From: Lithobates sylvaticus
Lineage: Eukaryota > Chordata > Amphibia > Anura > Ranidae
DNA length: 64,000 bases
Assembly (NCBI GenBank): GCA_028564925.1
Contig: CM053031.1
Span: 100,056,888 to 100,120,887, forward strand
Reading direction: 5' to 3'
The notes under the pieces were generated by a model, which made no database searches, was not told the origin of the DNA, and saw only the letters and a program-made list of their open reading frames with translations. This document shows positions 53,950-64,000 of the stretch, piece after piece. Numbering within the stretch: position 1 is the stretch's first letter; each line of letters starts with the position of its first letter. The translations under genes and the position numbers were made by a program.

Positions 53950-55628
53950 TTAAAGTAGAACTCTAGGCAAAACTAGTTTTGGATGCAGTGACAAAGAATT
54001 CAAATTCTATTCAGGTTTTTATTGCTTGAACAAACACTCTCCTCTATATAGACACCTCATACAGCATTACATTTTAGAACTCCCCTTTTTGAAGAAGTCA
54101 TACCGACGAAACATGTCAAGGGCGTAGCTACACGGACACTGAGATACTTTAAACATTTCAATCTTTGTGTTTATTCGTTTGAATTTGTGTGTGGTCTCCT
54201 CCACTATCACTATTGTTCGAGATCACTACCCGGCAACCTCACTGAAGTGACTCCTGGAGAAAGAACCCACACCAGGAGTAGAGCTGCGAGGGGTGGTGAG
54301 ATCACTTGTTACCCAGTTTTTTGAACCCAGTTGTTTCACCCCTTGGTGACCATATGTGCGCTCTGTCAGCTCATCTGTCATCTAAAAGTTGCAGTGGATT
54401 GTGTGCTGAATTCGGCTGTTTTACATTTGTGTTTTTGTAAGTTGAAACATTGAAGTGTGAGTGAGGTTGAATTTTAATAAATAAGTTTTATCACAGTATC
54501 ACGCTATGTGGAGGCACATTTTTTATTTGTTTTCACATATGGAGTTTGCAAGTTTGGAGTGATCGCACAAGTAACCCAGGTGGGGTAATCGCTATATTTG
54601 CCAAACACGAGAGTGCGAGGCAATACCATCCGGTGAGTGCGGTCTCATTGGGAGAGGGAACACGAGTTGGTGTGGTGGAAGATCCATTTGATTATTCTAT
54701 TGAGGATTTTTCTGGTGGACTTATTTTTCTTTGGAAGATTGAATCACATTTTTTTTGAATTTTACACAAATATTAATGAAGATTGTTTTTTGTATCATTT
54801 CACGGACACTATTTCACGTGGTGTTTTGCACATTTTTTATTTATATATTTTTTCTGGTAGTTGTTATAAATTTTTTTTTGTTTTTCAAGCGCCATTTGAT
54901 TATATTTTTTACTTGTCATTACTAGTTTGATTATAATCACATTTTTTATGGTTACACATTTTTAAAGTGGCTGCTATACGTTTATTTAGGTTTAGGGATT
55001 TTTATAGGTGGTGTTCATCACACATACATCTATCCACACACTGGTTAACACCATTGGCGCAAGGGGGTTAGGTATTCTAGGAGCGCCAGTATAGAGTATC
55101 TACCAATCAGACTATTACATTTTAAGCTGTCCATGGACAAATCAAAATTTGGCCAGCTCAGTAGGCTGAATATTGGCCGACATGTGGCCATCCCTGCTAG
55201 ATGTCAGTCGATCGTTAAACTGACTTCTGTGGAACAGACAAGTTGGAATTTGGCAATAAACAGCTGCAGCCAATCAGTTGCAGCCCCTGATCAGTGTATT
55301 CTGACAACGCCAGGTCCTGCCTGCTCAACAAAATATTAAACTACCCATCTATGGCAGCTTCAGATAGGTGCTCATTCTTCAGTGGTACAGATAAGGATCT
55401 GGTTACATAGGAAAGCCAAAATGCTTTGTGAATGACCCAGCGGAGGGGGAAGGAGGAGGGGAGCCGAACTTCCAGGGGACCTCGCTGCGACTGAGTCTCC
55501 TGGAAGTGGGGACAGGTACCTGTCAAAAACAGGTACCCACTCCCCTGGAAAGGTGCCAAATGTGGCAGAGGATGGGGGGAGGAAGCAAACAAACGGAGCT
55601 TCCCCTTTTGGGTGGAGCTCTGCTTTAA
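53950..55628. mobile_element. T2-type element interrupted by a retroelement-like insert
   Basis: Left end TTAAAGTAGAACTCTAGGC and right end GGGTGGAGCTCTGCTTTAA are inverted partners with TTAA at both edges (53950-53953, 55625-55628). The right portion with CAGGTACCTGTCAAAAACAG is typical element body. The middle, roughly 54000-55380, differs in composition (T-rich, with a hammerhead-like core at its left) and looks like a later insertion; its borders are not resolved. Confidence 0.5.
54086..54125 (+). ncRNA. hammerhead-ribozyme-like motif (decayed)
   Basis: TTTGAAGAAGTC, ATACC, GACGAAACATGTCAAGG: a CTGANGA-like core, a 3-bp stem II (GTC/GAC), then the GAAAC strand. Hammerhead motifs of this order occur in the terminal repeats of Penelope-like retroelements. 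The first core base is T rather than C and TGAAGA replaces TGATGA, so activity is unlikely. Confidence 0.35.
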
Positions 55629-55893
55629 GAGTAAAGTAACAGAACTGTTACTTTTTAAATGTTGGTCCTCTTTAAAAAAAGGATGCTAAAGCTTCAGATT
55701 ATTCCCTGCTAAATCCTTAGCTAGGGGCACCATGCATTTAAAAGTAATTGTACCTGAACTGTTATAATTTGCATTGCAAGGCTATTAACTTGTCCCATAC
55801 GTGATGTCGTAGGTTTGTTTTAAATATTTAATTCTGGCTAAAACTTTTTAGCTATATTGCGATAGAGGAACAGACTCTTTTGTCAGTAGCTTA
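55629..55893. other. no recognisable feature
   Basis: Short intronic gap. Confidence 0.5.
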
Positions 55894-55901
55894 CTATAGA
55901 C

Positions 55902-56058
55902 CAGGGGTAGGCAACCTTGGCCCTCCAGCTGTTTTGAAACTACAAGTCCCATGAGACATTGCAAGATCCTAACAATCACAGGCATGATTCCTAGAGGCAG
56001 AGGCATGATGGGATTTGTAGTTTCACCACAGCTGGAGTGCCAAGGTTGCCTACCCCTG
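55902..56058. mobile_element. palindromic hAT-type MITE
   Basis: 157 bp with ends CAGGGGTAGGCAACCTTGGC and the inverse AGGTTGCCTACCCCTG. Target duplication CTATAGAC (55894-55901) versus CTATAGAT (56059-56066), 7 of 8. Arms CCAGCTGTTTTGAAACTACA / TTGTAGTTTCACCACAGCTGG extend the hairpin. Confidence 0.85.
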
Positions 56059-56066
56059 CTATAGAT

Positions 56067-57712
56067 TGTGTACCTGATGAAGTCACATTGTGTGATATTT
56101 TATGAGCTGGTTCTAGTACTGATATAATGAGTAAAGTAGTGGTCTGGTATTCTTTTTTCCCTTCTAGATTCTTGTCACCAGCTCAGCAGCAAAGTTATCT
56201 TAAAAATTATTTGAAAACATTAGTAAACTATTTGTTTTAAAAGTTCTATTTTAAAGTGTCAATTTTTCAATTTAGAGTGTACAAGATGTCTCTGCCCTAT
56301 GACTGTTGTATTCTGAACACCATATTAATTCTCGTACTGCATTTCTATATAAACTCATGACTGGCAGCAGAGGAGAAATGTATGGTTAGCCCGTCTGCCC
56401 TGCTGTGAACCTCAGACCTTATATGAACCGTGGCCTTCTTTTAGCTAGACACATTGTATATTACGGTGCTCAGGCAGCCCTCTGTCCTCATCCAGGCGGG
56501 TCTGAATTCTTTTACCACCAGAACAGCACTATGTGGAAATGTAACCTTTCTGTTATCCCCTCTGGGAAGTTCATAGTGATTCACAGAGGGTCAGGAAAAT
56601 AGGAGGCAACTCTTTTCAGATGCTAAACAAAATATATTTGTATTACTGATAAAGGAGCATACTTTATATTCCACGCACCTTCAAAATAATTTGAGACAGG
56701 TAGATGCACTGATTTATTTATTAACCAAAGGTAGAATATTTATAGAGCTGAAGTTTGTTGAAACATTAGCTACTTCTAGTGTATGAGCCTTCAGTATACA
56801 TTCTGAAAAAATAATGACATTTATAATAATCTTATTAATACTCTTGCTATTCCACATTACAGTTGTTCTCACGTTTCTTTAGACTAAACCAATTATGAAA
56901 TACTTGAGATTATTTATTTAGAATGACTAAATAAACCACTTGCAAAGTGAGGATGTTGCCTAAAGCACCCTATCAGAATGCAGTTTTCATTTTTTTTTTT
57001 TTTAATTAAGCAAAATTAATACTGCATTTAATTAGTACAGTAAAAAAATCAGTACAGTTGACAGATGTTCTTTATATATTTATAAATATATTAATCATGG
57101 AGTGTCTGGATACACAGTCAGCCTAAAAGTCATTATAATAAGCAGATTGCTATTTTATTTACTTTCCAGTCCAGTTCCTTGTTTTCACTCCTTTGTATCT
57201 TGATTAGATCCATTCTCTACTTTTTTTCCCTTGAGTTTTCCTCTGCCTGTCTGCTTTGTCTTCACTTACTGCATTTATTAACCCCTGTTAACACCCATAA
57301 CTCCCCCCTGCTTTTATTAATTCCCAACTGTGCCCAGGCCAATTTGGCTTCACAAGCCTGACAATTTCAAATTTCTGTGCACAGTGATATATCAAGAATA
57401 ACAAAGCACTGCAGGGAGCAAAGGTCTCAGGTTGGGACAATACATACTACTGACAAACCTGCTTTCAGGCTACTGAGCCCTTATCAATCCATTTGTTTTG
57501 CCTTTACCCTCTTGTCTCTGTACATCAATTACACCAGGACTGGCCCTAGTAGGGCTATAGTTCCCTATAACCTCATTTTGGGACCCTTGTCTTTGATGAC
57601 TCATAAACTTTCACCTCCTAATTCATACCCATTTTCTTACCTTTTCCATTAATTAGATGAAGCCAGCCTAATTGCTGATATAGCCAGCATAACTCTAGGA
57701 ATTCTTATGTAT
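56067..57712. other. mostly unique intron 1 sequence
   Basis: A+T-rich, with a T run at 56991-57002. No elements recognised. Confidence 0.45.
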
Positions 57713-57815
57713 TATTATTATACAGGATTTATATAGCGCCAACAGTTTGTGCAGCACTTTACAATGTAGAGGTGGGACAATACAATTACAATACAGTTCA
57801 ATACAGAAGGGTATA
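57713..57815 (-). mobile_element. L2-like LINE 3' tail fragment
   Basis: On the minus strand: TTGTAAAGTGCTGCACAAAC, TGTTGGCGCTATATAAATCC, then TATAATAATA. Same tail as 2520-2938, in opposite orientation; the 5' side fades out near 57815. Confidence 0.65.
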
Positions 57816-58738
57816 GTGCAGAAACCCTGAGGGACAATGGTAAACAAGGCTATCCAGCATTGCTCATGTTCTAAGCTGGATTTAACAATCAAAAACAATA
57901 CTTTACAAATCCTATTCATACTGGATTTTCAATAAATGTTATCCCTCTAAATAAGATAAAAAACTATTATACAGTATGGTGGCCTCACTACTGCAAACAT
58001 CAATTGACTCTTCTGCCTCTGACCGGATAGGGAGGTCCACATAGAGCAGAAACAAGGCATTGGTGTGAGTTTAGCTACAGCCAACTAGACACTTTATTCA
58101 ATTGTAGGGAACGGTAGTAGAAAATATTTAGGCTAATTTGAAGCAAAACTTCTCCAGTATGTTATACACTATCTGTAGTTCTTTACCGTAACACATTGCA
58201 CATCTGATTTCGCTATTAGGAAAGTCTAAATCCACTATAAACCACAATGCTAAAATTTGGCTTTCCACATGGGAACATGGGAACATATTACATTCTATAT
58301 CAGGTGTTACCAATAAAGAGTTAAATTAAATCTTCCAAGAATCGCTCTCCATTTCATCATACAGAGCCCCAGGGCGCCAGACGGATGTAAATTCTAATTG
58401 GAAATCGAGTGTGTGTGTTTATACGTCCTTCTATGAGACCCTCCCTCACTTCATTAAATCATTAACTAGATGTAGCAGGTATGAGTTCTGAAGCTTATTA
58501 ATTGTGACTTGTTTTTCATTATGAGATAATTGTCAGTCAGAAAACATATCTGAGGAGAGGGAAAAGTTTTCATATAAAAGCTGGAGGGGGTCTAGTGAAG
58601 CTTAGTGCTTAAGATATACACTTTCCCTCTAAATAAACCTCTTTATCATTCTCCACAAAGGACTTGATTTCCTTGTGTAAACAGTTTTTCAAGCAAAATT
58701 AAAATCTAGGAACTTTTGGAGAGCACAAGAAGCCTGAG
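57816..58738. other. mostly unique intron 1 sequence
   Basis: 58330-58560 is TAAT-rich (CATTAAATCATTAACTAG, CTTATTAATTGTGACTTG) and a possible conserved noncoding element; the rest shows nothing. Confidence 0.4.
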
Positions 58739-58996
58739 GTCTGGTCTTGCCATTATTGGCTCCTGATTTTACACAGTGCAGTTGGTTTAGTCTTATTATT
58801 CAATGTATAGTCTTGCCATTGTTGGGTCCTGTTCCTTCAAAGAGCAGCTTGTTTAGTCTTGTTACTCAAGGTGCCCTCTGCCATTATTGGCTGTTGTTAT
58901 TGTAAAACAAAGTTAGTTTAGTCTCATTACTCACGGTATGGCCTATCCATTATTTTCCCCAGTTCTTACAAGTAAACAGTTGGTTTGGTCTTCTAT
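58739..58996 (+). repeat. 66-bp minisatellite, block 1 (about 4 units)
   Basis: Units begin near GGTCTTGCCATTATTGGCTC and end near GGTTTAGTCTTATTATTCAA. The GCCATT words recur at 58749, 58815, 58880 and ~58946, giving a 65-66 bp period. Ends abruptly at the H1 MITE at 58997. Confidence 0.85.
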
Positions 58997-59380
58997 TGCC
59001 GCGTACACACGATCGGACTTTCCCGCGGGATTGTCCGCCGGACTAGAGTCCACCCGACAGTCCGATCGTGTGTGGGCCTTCGACTGACTTTTTTTCCCAA
59101 AAGTCCGGCGGACTAGGTTTTAAGTTTTGTTTTAAAATTGTCCGCTGAACTTGGCAGTCCGGCGGACAATACGGCCGTCTGTATGATGGTCCGGCAGACC
59201 AAAAAGGACGCATGCTCAGTAGCAAGTATTTTTCTTGTATTTTTCTTTTTCTAGTCCCGTCGTACGTGCTGTACGTCATCGTGTGAACCGCCGGACTTTT
59301 AGCGTGATCGTGTGTGGTCAAGTCCGTTCGCTTTCAAGTCCGGCGAAGCCCCGCTGGAAAGTCCGGCGGTTTGTTACTTT
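58997..59380 (+). mobile_element. H1-related Harbinger-type MITE, copy f, right end lost
   Basis: Left end TGCCGCGTACACACGATCGG; uses GTCCGGCGGAC words instead of GTCGGAATTTCC, so it is another subfamily. Shares GACGCATGCTCAGTAGCAAG and CGTCGTACGTGCTGTACGTC with copy a. The expected terminal CGTGTGTACGCGGCA is missing; sequence homology fades at about 59380. Confidence 0.75.
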
Positions 59381-59793
59381 TTTAGCAGGGATAAAATTAG
59401 CCCCCCATAGCCATCCTAGCCTAGGTGGGAATGAGGGGTTCTGCTCCTGTAGCCTCTGGGGATAACTGGCATATATCCCAACCGGCTGCAGGAGACAATA
59501 CATACACAGAGCAGATGGAGGGCAAAGATGGAATGTGTCATCAGGGGCCAGGCTGCCCCAGAACAGACAACTGGCTGGTAAGACCAAAATGGCAGTGTGG
59601 GACACAGGCGATGACCCAGCAGGTTGCTGCAGGACAATCCTGGATTTGCTCTGCAAGTGAGTATGTTTTGTGAAGAGAACTCAGCTTTACAGGTAAAAGC
59701 ACCCCTTATTTTCATACTGTGTTTTGCGATCTAAGGCTGGACTGGGTCTTTAAGTGTATAATTTTGCTGAGCAGGGAGTGAATTTATTGTTGT
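59381..59793. other. unclassified
   Basis: Moderately G+C-rich; no termini or domains recognised. Confidence 0.4.
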
Positions 59794-60520
59794 TTAACCA
59801 CTTGCCTACCAGGTACGAACACCCCCTTCCTGACCAAGCCATTTTTCAGCTTTCAGCGCTGTCGCATTTTGAATGACAATTGCGCGGTCATGCAACGCTG
59901 TACCCAAATAAAATTTTTATCATTTTTTTCCCCACAAATAGAGCTTTATTTTGGTGGTATTTGATCACCTCTGCGGTTTTTATTTCTTGCGCTATAAACA
60001 AATTAAGAGGGACAAGTTTGAAAAAACGCAATATTTTTTACTGTTTATTATAATAAATATCCAATTATTTTTTTTTTTTTTAATTTTTTCCTCAGTTTAG
60101 ACCGATACGTATTCTTCTACATATTTTTGGTAAAAAAAAATCGCAATAAGCGCCTATTGATTGGTTTGCGCAAAAGTTATAGCGTCTACAAAATAGGGGA
60201 AAGATTTATAGCATTTTTATTATTATTTTTTTTTTTACTAGTAATGGCGGCGATTTGCAATTTTTATCGTGACTGTGACATTGCGGCGGACATATCGGAC
60301 ACTTTTGACACATTTTTGGGACCATTCACATTTATACAGCGATCCGTGCTATAAAAAAGCATTGATTACTGTATAAATGTGACTGGCAGGGAAGGGGTTA
60401 ACACTAGGGGGCGCTGCAGGGGTTAATATGTTCCCTATATGAGTGATTCTAACTGTGGGGGGAGGGGACTGACTGGGGGAGGGGACCGATCGGTGTCCCT
60501 ATGTACAAGGGACACACCAT
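59794..60520 (+). mobile_element. P1 TTAA-type element, 3'-truncated
   Basis: Left end TTAACCACTTGCCTACC at 59794. Collinear with 41276-42280 through GAGCTTTATTTTGGTGGTAT, TTGATTGGTTTGCGCAAAAG and AGTAATGGCGGCGAT, to about 60520, where similarity stops without a terminal GGTTAA. Lacks the minisatellite of the 11-kb and 28-kb copies. Confidence 0.7.
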
Positions 60521-60726
60521 CGGTCTCCTCTCCAGTGAGTAAGAAATGAGCTTGTGTTGAAATCGAAACCCAAAATGAGAAACTTACATATGTGTCATTA
60601 GATAGACTGTCTGGAGCTACAACCGTCTAGGTGACATAATGTGACATAATGTTCTAGGTGACATAATAGGTTTGCTAGGATACAAGAGATGCAAAGAGTT
60701 TTAAAAATATCTATCATTATAATTGG

Positions 60727-61208
60727 TTAAAGAGGAAGTAAACCCTGGTGGGTTTTACTTCCTCTTTTTTTCCCTGCAAAGTTAAAGCATAATGGGCTAC
60801 TATGCATTGCATAGTAGCCCATTATGTGTCACTTACCTGAAACCAAAGCCTGCGATGTCACCATTGTCCCCACTAGCAGGTAGCGTCCATCTTCGCCCCT
60901 CTTCCTTCCGGGGCTGCGAACTCCGGCTCTGCGACTACCCAGAGTCGCGTGACATAACTCCTGCACATGCGCGCGGGAGCCGCCAGTCACGGCATGACCC
61001 CTATTGGAGATGGCACAATGTACCCTTTCTAAAGTGCACATGCGCTGATGATATCGGCGCATGCGCCATAGTCATCAGCGCTCGGCTTTTTCGTAAATAT
61101 CTCCTAAACCGTGGAGGTTTAGGAGATATTTCCAGCACCTACAGGTAAGCCTTAATATAGGCTTAGCTGTAGGTAAAAGTGCCTGTACAGTGTGTACAAC
61201 CACTTTAA
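60727..61208. mobile_element. T2-type MITE with several hairpins
   Basis: Left end TTAAAGAGGAAGTAAACCC, right end GTACAACCACTTTAA, TTAA at both edges. Inside are a perfect 18-bp inverted repeat with a 1-nt spacer (60789-60825), a perfect 16-bp one with a 5-nt loop (61095-61131), and a 10-bp pair around GGCGCATGCGCC (61042-61081). Non-coding. Confidence 0.75.
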
Positions 61209-61387
61209 AGAGCATATGGAAAGGAAATATGTCAGTTGAACATGTACCCCTTATTGGTGGAAATGATTAAGTAACGCCCGTCTTTCTTTTGTATTTAACA
61301 TCCTGTATGAGCCCAGAATAAATGGACAGTGTATTGTAATCAACCTGTGTTGTGTCAATCATTTATATACGCTGTCCCCTGTGCATA

Positions 61388-61604
61388 CCCTGTTTCCCCG
61401 AAAATAAGACCTAGCGTGATTGTCGGTGTTGGCTGCAATATAAGCCCTACCCCCCAAATAAGCCCTAGTAAAAGTCCTTGTAGGTCTTGTTTTCAGGGTA
61501 GGGCTTATTTTCGGGGAAACAGGGTAGGGCTTATTTGGTGGGTAGGGCTTATATTGCAGCCATTACCGACAATCACGCTAGGTCTTATTTTAGGGGAAAC
61601 AGGG
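61388..61604. mobile_element. palindromic TA-flanked MITE (CCCTGTTTCCCCGAAAATAA)
   Basis: 217 bp, TA on both sides (61386-61387, 61605-61606). The long inverted arms include CCCTGTTTCCCCGAAAATAA, ACCTAGCGTGATTGTCGG and CTGCAATATAAGCCCTACC. The right arm carries an extra internal CGGGGAAACAGGGTAGGGC, i.e. a duplicated terminus. The TA target suggests Tc1/mariner affiliation. Confidence 0.75.
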
Positions 61605-61775
61605 TAGAAGAAAGTTTTGGGTGTGGTCAATGGAGTCAGCCGGCAAACAGGTAATTATAATTAGATGATAATAAGTAAATAGTCAGGACTAGTGGTTACA
61701 GGTAAAGGTGCATCCTAACAACAGGTAATGGGGGATGAGGGTAAGAAAAAGCAAGAAGGGGTAAAACAGCCCTAT

Positions 61776-62357
61776 CACTACTGGCTCCTGTTCTACACTG
61801 TTGTTAGTTTAGTTTTGTCACTAGGGGTATGGTCTTACGACTATTGGTTCTTTTTTTTTACATAGTGTTATTTGTTAAGTCCTGTTATTTAAGGTACTGT
61901 CTAGACATTACTGGCTCCTGTTCTCACATGGTGCATGGTGGTGGTTTAGTCTTGATACTCAATGTACAGTCTTTCCATAATTAGCTATATATAACAGAGA
62001 GTATTATTTTAGTCTTGTTATTCAGTGTGGGGTCTTATCATTACTGGCTCCTGTTTTTACAAAGTGCAGTTAGTTTATTCTTGTCCTTACAATATTGGCA
62101 TCTCTTCTTACAGGGGGCAATTAGCCTAGTCTTGATACTGCAACTACAGTCTCGCCATAGTTAGCTCCTCATATTACAGAGAGTAGCTAGTTTAAACGTA
62201 TTACTCATTGTATGGTCTCATCATTATTGGTTCCAGTGCAGTTAGTTTAGGCTTGTTACACAAGAAATTGACCTTCCATTATTGGCTCCTGTTCTTACAC
62301 AGTGTCATTTCTTTAGGTTTGTTTTTGTTTTTACACATTGTTGTTAGTTTAGCTTTG
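61776..62357 (+). repeat. 66-bp minisatellite, block 2 (about 8 units)
   Basis: CATTACTGGCTCCTGTTCT, CAGTTAGTTTAGTCTTG and GGTATGGTCTTACGAC-type words recur with the same order and spacing as block 1. Interrupted on the left by the MITE cluster at 58997-61606 and on the right by the insertion at 62361. Confidence 0.8.
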
Positions 62358-62360
62358 TTA

Positions 62361-63603
62361 AGGATGCCATACATCTCACAAATTTCAGTTTCTGCTGAAA
62401 TGGTACCAATTTTTCCTTTAACCCCTTCCCGCTGACCGCACACATACATGCGGCCTCATGGAAGTGGGCTTTTTTCAGTGGGGCCGCATATATATGTATC
62501 CCTCTTTGTGCTGGGAGCACGCCGCACAGCGGACGGGTGTGAGCCCCAGGTCTCATACTAACGATTGGGACTCAGGACTGTTGGTTCTGGGTCATCTGAT
62601 TGCTGTAATAGCCTATGATTGGCTATTACAGTCATCAGTTACTGTGAGCCAACCCCTGTTCACATTGCCTCTTCTTAATGAAAAGAAAGATACATTTTAT
62701 CTTCCTCTTCTTGCAGGAAAGAAAATTTCTACAATCCAAAGTGTGAAAAAAAAAAATCAAAAACAAAAATAAACAATAAAAAATAAAGACAAAAACAAAG
62801 AAAAAAATAACAAGATCGAGTTTTGCCAGGGTTAGTGTTAGGGTCAAGGTTGGGATAAAAGGATCAAAGGCCACAGTCAGCTTATTTTGGGTAGAATGAA
62901 AAAAAAATAAAAATTATTGGAATCAGTGTCAGTTAGTATTAGTGGTGTGTTTTAGGTGGGATTACAAAAAATGCAAAATGCATACCATTGTTTCTGGGCT
63001 GTTCTACGAGTACAAACAACAATTAACATACACATATGTGGTATCGCTATAATTGTCAAGAGCAGGAGAATTTATTTTGGGTTGTTCTTTAGTGATAAAT
63101 TATAATAATAGCAAGAAATATACAGCTAAATTTAAAAAAAAAAGATTTTGGACCAGTTTTCCTTTGATAATGAAGAAAAAAATCAGGAGACATCCATTAC
63201 CATTTACCACCAAAACAAAGCCCAATTTGTCCCAAAAAAAAACAAGGTATAATCCACCTGGATACACAAAGTAGTTGTGATGATATGTACAGTTTTCCTA
63301 ACACATGTCAATGTTGCAAAATTGTGCTTAGGCATTTAGATATGTGTAACCTTTAGGCATGAAGGGGTTAACTTTTGTCAAAGGAGCCAGGTGGAGAATT
63401 GTCGGCTGAGCAGCACCTACATGCAGTCAAATTCCGGCATTGTTCAGGTTTTCTGAGAGCTGCGAGTACTGACTGTCAGATAACAATAGCCCGCAGGGAA
63501 GATTCACCCATCTGTGCTGGTAGCGTGGATGGAGGAATCTGTTGGATTTCTTTTGTTCAGCCTGCAAGCTGAAGGAAAGAAATCTATGTATGTATAGCAA
63601 GCT
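62361..63603. mobile_element. H4 Harbinger-type MITE containing a nested TTAA element
   Basis: Outer ends AGGATGCCATACATCTC and GTATGTATAGCAAGCT, flanked by TTA at 62358-62360 and 63604-63606. Removing the nested element leaves about 290 bp, collinear with 51406-51713. Confidence 0.75.
62422..63367. mobile_element. piggyBac-like nonautonomous TTAA element
   Basis: TTAA at 62418-62421 and 63368-63371. Ends CCCCTTCCCGC and GGCATGAAGGGG are inverted. Internal hairpin TGTAATAGCCTATGATTGGC / TATTACAGTCATCA. Long A-rich stretch at 62740-62815. No transposase. Confidence 0.7.
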
Positions 63604-63606
63604 TTA

Positions 63607-63700
63607 CTCACTGGTCTTGCCACAGCTCGCTCCTGTTCTTAAAAGCCCTAGTTAGTTTAGTCTTCTTACTAACCCTAGTTCGTTTAGTCTTCTTCTAAGT
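63607..63700 (+). repeat. 66-bp minisatellite, block 3
   Basis: TGGTCTTGCCACAGCTCGCTCC then TTAGTTTAGTCTTCTTACT repeats twice in shortened form. Continues the array directly after the H4 insertion. Confidence 0.7.
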
Positions 63701-64000
63701 ATTATGCAAGCAAACAATGCTGCCAAGCTTACATCCCCAAGTATTCAATATTCATCAATACTTCACTGTCACCAAACTATTAAGCCTATTCAACAAGTCA
63801 ATGCAAAATAGAAATGATGATCCGCAAAGCGAGTAATCCATAGTCACCAACCAGAAAATATGCTATTAACTGAATTAACCACAAGAAAATGACAACTGAT
63901 TGATTGCCATGGATAACTACACTGTAAATAACATCATTGCTGTTTGCACTGTTTTCCTGAATAAACATGCCTCATATATCACCATGCTTTTGCTGTAGTG
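63701..64000. other. no recognisable feature
   Basis: A+T-rich intronic sequence to the window edge. Confidence 0.5.

Larger units (their letters stand above)
24108..64000 (-). other. ERBB4: ERBB4 intron 1 (partial, at least 39.9 kb)
   Basis: Everything to the right of exon 2 lies upstream in the gene and belongs to intron 1, unless an unrecognised exon intervenes. No signal-peptide exon was seen. ERBB4 is known for extremely long introns in vertebrates, so at least 40 kb of repeat-filled intron is unsurprising. The annotation is inferred from exon 2 alone. Confidence 0.75.

Overview
This window looks like ordinary nuclear DNA from a frog, most likely a ranid or close relative. It is A+T-rich and almost free of coding sequence. 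It is crowded with decayed DNA transposons: Tc1-like elements, T2/Kolobok-type TTAA elements, Harbinger-type MITEs and hAT MITEs, with a little LINE/SINE material and many microsatellites. Assignment to frogs is an inference from the repeat families (T2-type TTAAAG ends, IR/DR Tc1 elements, TTAACCACTTC elements). No species-level marker is visible.

The only host coding sequence I can defend is one 152-bp exon on the minus strand (23956-24107). It encodes 50 residues of the extracellular L1 domain of the receptor tyrosine kinase ERBB4 and has AG and GT splice borders. It corresponds to exon 2 of the vertebrate gene. The window is therefore best read as part of a very long ERBB4 locus transcribed right to left: 24108-64000 is part of intron 1 and 1-23955 is part of intron 2. 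No exon 1 or exon 3 sequence was found, so both introns run off the window.

Layout. 0-8.5 kb: Tc1 fragment, L2-like LINE end, diverged tandem duplication with a MITE in one copy, hAT element with a BED-type transposase remnant, long inverted repeat (6446-7740), T2 element. 8.7-10.4 kb: nearly full-length IR/DR Tc1 element. 11.3-14.1 kb: TTAA element carrying a minisatellite, then T2 element. 17-22.4 kb: MITEs, a Tc1 remnant, and a complete-ended Tc1 inserted in a TA microsatellite. 23.3-24.8 kb: 41-bp minisatellite, ERBB4 exon 2, tRNA-derived SINE. 26.2-30.2 kb: nested MITEs, TTAA element with minisatellite, Tc1 fragment. 30.5-34.6 kb: T2 element and another Tc1 copy. 38-46.6 kb: MITE cluster, foldback Tc1 derivative with a nested MITE, and an 820-bp tandem duplication with a MITE in the second copy only. 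46.6-55.6 kb: T2 elements, hAT end, MITEs, and a T2 element interrupted by a sequence with a hammerhead-like core. 58.7-63.7 kb: a 66-bp minisatellite split into three blocks by transposon insertions.

All transposase reading frames seen are broken. I did not find a convincing new multi-gene system. The most informative structures are the paired occupied and empty insertion sites, the split minisatellite, the long inverted repeat, and the hammerhead-like motifs.
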